Source of the DNA: Chromera velia | Lineage: Eukaryota; Sar; Chromeraceae | DNA: 64,000 bases | Direction of reading: 5' to 3' | Assembly (NCBI GenBank): GCA_018398765.1 | Contig: JAHBMJ010000399.1 | Location: 62,501-126,500 of the forward strand | Part shown: positions 59,001-64,000 of the stretch, piece after piece | How the letters are laid out: every line of letters begins with the position of its first letter | Position numbering within the stretch: position 1 is the stretch's first letter | Translations under genes and position numbers: made by a program | The notes under the pieces: model-generated | Told to the model about the DNA's origin: nothing | The model's database searches: none | The model's input: only the letters and a program-made list of their open reading frames with translations

Positions 59001-59243
59001 TGAAGAAGAAGAAAAAGAAGCGATTGAATGAACCAACCGTGTTGCAGTCTCCATCTGTCTGAGGTTGAACGTGCACTCTCTCTGTCTGCTTTCCTCTGAA
59101 GCTCCGACGACACAAACGACAAAATCCAGGGCTGCTGCCGAACAGTTGAGGTCATTGCTTCGCTTCGTTCTTCTCACCTCTCCCGGAGCAACGAAGAGGG
59201 TGCTCTCCTTGAAGAAGTCGAAGAGCAAAGACAGTATAGCGCC
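45637..59243 (-). CDS. Giant, mostly disordered protein of about 3,000 aa, unassigned
   Basis: Supported minus-strand exons: 59243-59034, 58943-58842, 58378-58133, 57860-57745, 56368-56243, 55412-54958, 54634-54136, 53640-52821 and 52315-45637 (stop TGA). Phases agree for 58378/57860/56368 and for 54634/53640/52315. Small exons are missing between 58842 and 58378, between 56243 and 55412, and between 54958 and 54634 (a 26-nt exon at 54875-54850 would fit the last). The start codon upstream of 59243 was not found. The first exons look globular, with FDFFKESTLFVAPGEVRR and a hydrophobic segment AAWCLLTAAAAAVLLG; 57860-56243 gives TIPFVDTLPDVRAAVQRANE. The rest is low-complexity Ser, Gln, Glu, Arg and Pro with SR, RE and poly-Ser tracts, ending LAALEGLLADLLGDL. 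A nuclear or RNA-related role is conceivable but unsupported. Confidence 0.7.
56369..56741. repeat. Four tandem 88-92-bp copies of an intron 3' end (splice acceptor)
   Basis: Each unit reads on the minus strand GAATTCTGTATGAAAATAAA, then TTGTGTGCAG, then GCCCAAGGAGGCTACTGGCC. The real exon 56368-56243 begins with the same GCCCAAGGAGGCTATTGGCC. The array is thus a tandem duplication across the intron-exon boundary, leaving four extra acceptor-like sites upstream of the true one. Confidence 0.9.
57204..57780. repeat. Five identical 108-bp tandem copies of an exon 3' end and donor
   Basis: The unit spacing is exactly 108 bp (57204, 57312, 57420, 57528, 57636, 57744). On the minus strand each unit contains GCGGACTTTGGGCGGGTGC, GATAGATCCCAG and GTGGGT. 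The last 36 bases of exon 57860-57745 are the first copy of this block, followed by the true donor GTGGGT. The copies lie in the same intron as the acceptor array at 56369-56741. Confidence 0.92.
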
Positions 59244-59920
59244 CTGTCAAGACAATCTATTAATATATTTACAGGGAGACCGACCCCCAATCTCCAGTCA
59301 ATGCACACAGACTCAGCAACTCTAGCAAGAAAAGAGCAAACCAACAAACGTCACAAAAGAAAGTGCCCCGTCCAGCCGGCTTGATTCAGACAACAAGATC
59401 GTTCTCAGTCTGCATGAAAGAAACTCTCAGCATCTTTGTGCACGTGAGCGGGACGCACTCCATCCGACTCCATGCATGTGCAGCCTCCTCCAAGCCGCCT
59501 CTTGTGAAGGAACGTGTGGACTGATGTGAGTTGTCATTGAGATGCTGATGCTCTTCCAAATGTTGGGGAATCTGTTGGAAGGTGCTGGAAAGGATGAGTC
59601 ACTTCGACAATCTGCGACATTTCGTTTGCAGTGGCGTACGCGCATCGTACGCGCGTATAGGCCGGCCGCGGGATTCGCCATGCATGCATGCATGCAGAAT
59701 CCGCCTTGCGGGACCCGTAGCCTTCGATCGTGACGGATCTCAAGCCGTCTCCTCGTGAAATGGGCCCTTCAGGCTTCCCTCCATGCAGTCACGAATTGCT
59801 TCTGATATCTTCTGGTGCAACCACTGCTGCACTGGAATACGAGTATTCCTGTATCCCCTTCCAGACCCGTGCATTGATCCGACCGTCTTCAAGAGAGAGA
59901 CCCCGGAATTGCTTTTCAAT
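59244..59920. promoter_or_regulatory. Divergent region between the giant gene and SBPase
   Basis: About 0.68 kb upstream of the SBPase start. GCATGCATGCATGCATGCAG occurs at 59680-59699, preceded by palindromic GTACGCGCATCGTACGCGC (59636-59654) and GGCCGGCCGCGG. By position this is the SBPase promoter and may also serve the giant gene, whose first exon is unresolved. Confidence 0.45.
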
Positions 59921-60889
59921 ATGAAGTCGTTGGTACTTGCTGGCGCCGCCCTTGCAGGCTCTGCCAATGCCTTTCTGCCTGGCTTGCGGCCTTTGCACCT
60001 CCGCGCCCAGCGCTCTCTCAGCCCCCCCTCTCAGGATGCCTCCGTGAGCTCCACGGCTCTTGAGATGGCAGACACAGCCTATGGTGCCTCTCACACTTCT
60101 TTCTACACAAGCGCAAAGGCCAAGGACAGCTATGAGTCCCTTGCCGATGTCTTGAACAGTAAGGTGGCCGATCCCGACGTGCGTACGGTCATCAATGAGA
60201 TGCTCGACGCAGCCGTCAAGATCACAGAGGCGCTGCGTGTAAATCTGGTGACAGTGGCAGATGCGCAGAATTCTGTTTTCGGGGATGTGCAGCTGGGAGT
60301 GGACGTGATTGCTGACAATTTGATGTGGGAGACGGCAAAGAACTCTAAGGTTGTCAGACAGGCTGCCTCCGAGGAGGAGCCGGTGCTTGTGGACACCAAC
60401 CCCGACGGTCGTTTTACCGTCTGTTGGGATCCTCTTGACGGTTCCTCTATTGTTGACAACAACTGGGCAGTGGGCACCATGATTGGGATCTGGGACAAGA
60501 CGACCGGGATGCTGGGAGCCACCGGGAGGGACCAGGTGACGTCCATTGTGGTTCTGTACGGACCCCGCACGACGGCCTTGGTGGCATGTGACGATGGGGT
60601 GTATGAGTTCACCTGCGGGGAGGGCAATAAGTGGTTCGCCTCCCGAGAGAAGATTCAAATCAAACCGACCAGCAAGATCTTCTCTCCGGCCAACCTCAGA
60701 GCCGCACAGGACCTGGAGGGGTACGACGGGCTGATCAAACACTGGATGAACAACAGGTAGGTCGGTCAGAGAGGCAGACAGACAAACCTGCACAGGCTTC
60801 CTGGCATTGAAGCTCCATGTGTGTGTGCGTGAATCTCTCTCTCTTTCTCTCTGTCGCTTTGTGTGTGTATGTATGTATGTATGTATGTA

Positions 60890-60931
<42 letters not shown>

Positions 60932-61411
60932 CGCGCGCGCGCGTGCGTGTTTCCGTGTGCATTCGTGCGTGCGTTGTGAGAGAGGAAGAGAGAGAGAGAG
61001 AGAAAGTAAGCGCTTTCCTCATTTGCTTGCAGGTACACTCTGCGTTACACTGGTGGCCTGGTTTTTTTTTTTTCTTTTTCTGTATGAAAGTAAGCGTTTT
61101 CCTCATTTGCTTGCAGGTACACTCTGCGTTACACTGGTGGCCTGGTCCCGGACGTTTACCAGTGCTTCACTAAGGAGATGGGTGTGTTCTCCAACCCCAC
61201 GTCTCCGAAGGCCCCCGCGAAGCTCCGAGTGGCGTTTGAGGTCGCCCCCTTCGGGCTTTTGGTGGAGAAGGCGGGGGGTTCCACGTCTGATGGCGTGACT
61301 GGAAAGAGCGTGTTGGACATCCAGATTGATGGGGTGGATCAGCGGACGTCGGCGTGCATGGGGTCGAAGGACGAAGTCTCGAGATTCAACGAGATGGTAC
61401 TCGGGAAGTAA
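59921..61411 (+). CDS. Plastid sedoheptulose-1,7-bisphosphatase (SBPase), two exons
   Basis: SBPase dephosphorylates sedoheptulose 1,7-bisphosphate to the 7-phosphate in the Calvin cycle, in the plastid stroma. Exons 59921-60756 and 61117-61411 join in phase (AG+G) to 376 aa. The metal/phosphatase motif [11 protein letters not shown] begins at residue 169; [13 protein letters not shown] and [17 protein letters not shown] are SBPase-like rather than FBPase-like. The start at 59921 gives [17 protein letters not shown], a signal peptide, then [15 protein letters not shown]: a Phe-initiated transit peptide, as in complex plastids. An upstream in-frame ATG (59783) would bury this signal, so it is not used here. 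The Cys pair that gives thioredoxin control in the plant enzyme, just before NSFGD, is replaced ([14 protein letters not shown]). The intron carries a duplicated acceptor. Confidence 0.95.
60757..61116 (+). repeat. SBPase intron with a 61-bp duplicated acceptor junction
   Basis: 61002-61062 and 61086-61146 are the same 61 bp with one difference. Each contains CATTTGCTTGCAG and the first 30 bases of exon 2. Only the second copy leads into the rest of the exon. Use of the first copy would reach an in-frame stop within 30 codons. The intron also contains CT, GTAT, GT, CG and GA microsatellites (60836-61000). Confidence 0.9.
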
Positions 61412-61732
61412 GTAAACGCGTTGGTGGATAGATGGATGGGCAGGCATGCATGCAGTCAATGAGGGGGGATTTTTGATTGAACGGATCAATGAAAGTGTGT
61501 GTGAGACGGGAGGGAGAGGGGTATAGAGAGAAAGAAAAGAAGAGAGCAGCGAGTTCTTTGGTGAGAGAGGCATGCATCGAGAGAGTTTGATTCGCTGAGA
61601 GAGGATAGAGGAGGAAAAGAAAGAAAGACAAAATTGAAATAAAAGATCCCTGGATTTGCTCAGGTCCCTTCGCAGGCGAGTGAGTGCTTGAGTGGACTGC
61701 AGATGGGAATGCAGAGAGCGAGAGAGAGAGAG

Positions 61733-61767
<35 letters not shown>

Positions 61768-62120
61768 GAAAGAGAAGAGAGAGAAAGATTGTCTGTCTGA
61801 TTTTTGAACAGGAAAGAAGAAAGACGACGAGCATTTGTTGTCACTTTAGATTCGTTTTGCGTTGTGTTTTGTTCTGTTTGTGTCTGTTTGTGTGTTTCTG
61901 CTCTTTATTTGTCCGAGTAGAAATTTCTCTTCTGTTTCTCTTTCCTTCCTTTCCTTCTTCTGTCTTTCTACCTTTTGTTTCCTCCATTTCTTCTCTTTTC
62001 TCTTCCGATCCTTCCTCGTTACATTTACACCCTTTTTTCTTTCCTTCTTTCCTTCCTTCCTTCCTTCCTTTCTTCTTATGCGCAAAGTTGATGAAAGAAT
62101 CCGCGTGAGAGGACGAGGTG
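61412..62120. other. 3' flank with purine/pyrimidine tracts
   Basis: Contains (AGAA)n and (GA)n at 61715-61785 and (TTCC)n at 62038-62072. No coding is supported. It probably includes the SBPase 3' UTR. Confidence 0.5.
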
Positions 62121-63420
62121 GAAGGCATGCAGGCGAAATTAACTGAAGAAGGAAGTGTGGTGACATGCAATCAATCCACACGGACCGACGCAGTGCGAGG
62201 CGAGAAGGAATTCACATCAGTAGCACCGGTAGTAGTAGTAGTAGTAATGAGAATCCGGAAAGTCGTATCGTTAAATTCCCTCTGCTTTTTTTGTGCATTG
62301 GCAGAGGGACCTCAGAGAGAAATGACAAGCAAGAGAGAGGGGGGGAGCCTGGATGTTCTCTGTTGCATGCAGCACTTCATCTAGCAGTTCATGCCACCAC
62401 TAGTTCCACCATTTCAACCAAAATCTCAACTAAGACAATACATAATTTTTGAATGTCAAGTTCCTGCTAAGACTGTTCAGCAGCTATAGTTTAACACAAG
62501 GAAACAAATTTGATTCACTTGTGATATACAAAAGATAATTGATTAATTTATAGTTGGACTTACCATGTAGGTGTTCATTAAGTTTTGGGGCTTATGATTT
62601 TTCTATAACTTACTGAATATCTAAAGTTTCATACTAGGTTTCATACTTTATTTTAGGCCCAGTTTTAAACTAATATTTATGTATTCAAATTCCTAACCAA
62701 CTTCATAAAAAAAAATATAAAAGAACGGCTAAGAACGGCTTGATATGACTTCTAATAGTTTGTTATGCTTTTAGCAATAATTTTATATGTTATCAGTATG
62801 TATATCAAAAATGCTTATATTTTTCTTTTTTAGCCTAAATTTTAGGGTTGATCGATTTTTTTTAGGATTTTTCTAGGGATTTTTTTTTTTTTTTAATGCT
62901 CAATTAGGATATAATAGGATAGGATAGGATTTATGTTTCGGGTAGTTTCGGGTCACCCCACGGTCCACTGCCAGGCCTCGACAATTAAAGCTTTCCAGAG
63001 CGCTAAATTTAGTCAAATTCTGTTATAAATCTAAAAAAAAATTGGAGAGAACCAACATAACAAGATCTAGGATGGCAGGAGCACTGAGAAGTTTGCCCCT
63101 GGCGCCTTCAGTATCCCGCCGCCGTCCGACTAGGCAGCGAGCAAAGCGAGAGAACTACGCAAATAAATAAAAGCATGCATGCACGGCATCGAATAAGTCG
63201 ACCTGAATCACAGAAAAGATGCTGAACAGATGAAAGAGAAGGACAATTGCGAGAAGCCAGGACCAACAGACTCCTCTGTATGAAGTAGCAGAAAAGCTCT
63301 ATCCATCTGTCTAGCAGCCTACTAGCCCCGAATCTTCTAGTGGCGCTCTGCCACGCGGGCTTTCGAACCAGTCATCCTTCAGTCGAGTTCAGCAGGTAGA
63401 CCGATATAAAGTGATCAAGA
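62121..63420. other. AT-rich intergenic region
   Basis: 62235-62250 is a short (TAG)n run. 62400-63060 is strongly AT-rich with T runs of up to 16. A GC-richer island, GGTCACCCCACGGTCCACTG, lies at 62951. No gene was recognised. Confidence 0.5.
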
Positions 63421-64000
63421 ATGCACTCTTTCTTCGCTGGTGGGCAGGTCGTTGTGAAGAAGAATGCCTTGCCAACACTGACAAAAGACCCGAAGACAGG
63501 ACAGATCCCTCCCTCCGTCTATTTGAAGTGGAAGAAAGGGATGAAGAGTGAATTTTCGGGAAATGCGACGAACCTTTCGTTTCCGGATGAAGAGAAGGCG
63601 GTTGCTTGGGGAGCGAACCAACTCAGGCTTGCACTCCAGAAGATATTAAAGGCACTGGTTATTCTGCAAGACCTGGCTAAAAACTGAGAAAACAAGAAAT
63701 TCGTGGATGGGAACCAAGCGAAAGATCCGGCAGCGTACGAGAAGGAGATCTACAAAGCCCTGGACACCGAGATTAGACCCGAAAACAAAGAACTGATACA
63801 AGCGATGGAGCAGGAGTTCGATGAGTTGAAATCCCCCGAACAGAAGGTCTTGTGGGAGATGAACCTCCGCAGCCTTCTCACTCAATTCAAAGAGATGAAG
63901 AAGGAAGCAGGCAACGTGGCCAATTTCCTATACAGTGCAGTTACATACGCCCAGAAGCTGCAGGACGCCCTCCCGGGTGATCTCCTCCTGCAAGCCACCA
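63421..64000 (+). other. Unassigned open coding-like region at the window edge
   Basis: Lys/Glu-rich, helical coding-like sequence starting MHSFFAGGQVVVKKN and running, not fully open, to the end of the window. It includes PPSVYLKWKKGMKSEFSG, PENKELIQAMEQEFDELK and VANFLYSAVTYAQKLQDAL. It has the composition of a gag-like or other element protein but no zinc knuckle is visible yet, so it may equally be a host gene. It is cut by the window end. Confidence 0.4.

Noticed and set aside
59789-60793. Long minus-strand ORF opposite SBPase
   Set aside because: Antisense shadow of a codon-biased exon. The plus frame has the conserved SBPase motifs.

Overview
The window is nuclear DNA of a eukaryote with intron-rich genes. 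Its sedoheptulose-1,7-bisphosphatase carries a signal peptide followed by a Phe-initiated transit peptide, which points to an alga with a complex (secondary, probably red-derived) plastid. TGCATGCA octamers, a recognised AP2-factor motif in apicomplexans, recur between genes. A photosynthetic alveolate such as a chromerid would fit, but this is inference and a dinoflagellate or stramenopile relative is not excluded. Introns are long, loaded with microsatellites, and mostly start with GTCAG or another GTC rather than GTAAG.

Layout. (1) 958-5631, minus: an MO25/CAB39-like scaffold protein with an N-myristoylation-type start. (2) About 6438-11049, plus: an unassigned multi-exon gene, divergent from the first, with a Cys-rich N-terminal part, a duplicated small exon and a helical C-terminal end. 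(3) 12791-21629, plus: a complete 14-exon Ca2+-regulated mitochondrial carrier (SCaMC/APC type), 781 aa, phase-consistent throughout. (4) 21630-28307: AT-rich intergenic DNA with a LINE-like relic and a tRNA-like repeat. (5) 28308-32067, minus: an 893-aa coiled-coil protein, six exons, with internally duplicated modules.

(6) 32068-45636 is a transposon graveyard. It holds a dimeric tandem repeat split by an LTR element with 5-bp target duplications, an intronless 266-aa ORF, a 5'-truncated LINE with an (ATCA)n tail, a second LTR pair of about 245 bp, and a nested set of DNA elements. Those DNA elements share CTAGGC ends and 8-bp target duplications, and one sits inside a second LINE tail.

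(7) 45637-59243, minus: a very large gene for a mostly disordered protein of about 3,000 aa, including one 6.7-kb exon. One of its introns is bounded at both ends by tandem copies of its own splice junctions, and these copies carry mutually complementary 21-nt segments. (8) 59921-61411, plus: the plastid SBPase, whose single intron also has a duplicated acceptor. (9) 61412-64000: microsatellites, AT-rich DNA and the beginning of an unassigned open region at the window edge.

No operon-like co-function is visible. The identifiable genes serve carbon fixation, mitochondrial nucleotide/Ca2+ transport and kinase scaffolding separately. The most unusual signals concern splicing: the GTC-type donors, microsatellites resembling splice sites, and three cases of duplicated exon or junction sequence.
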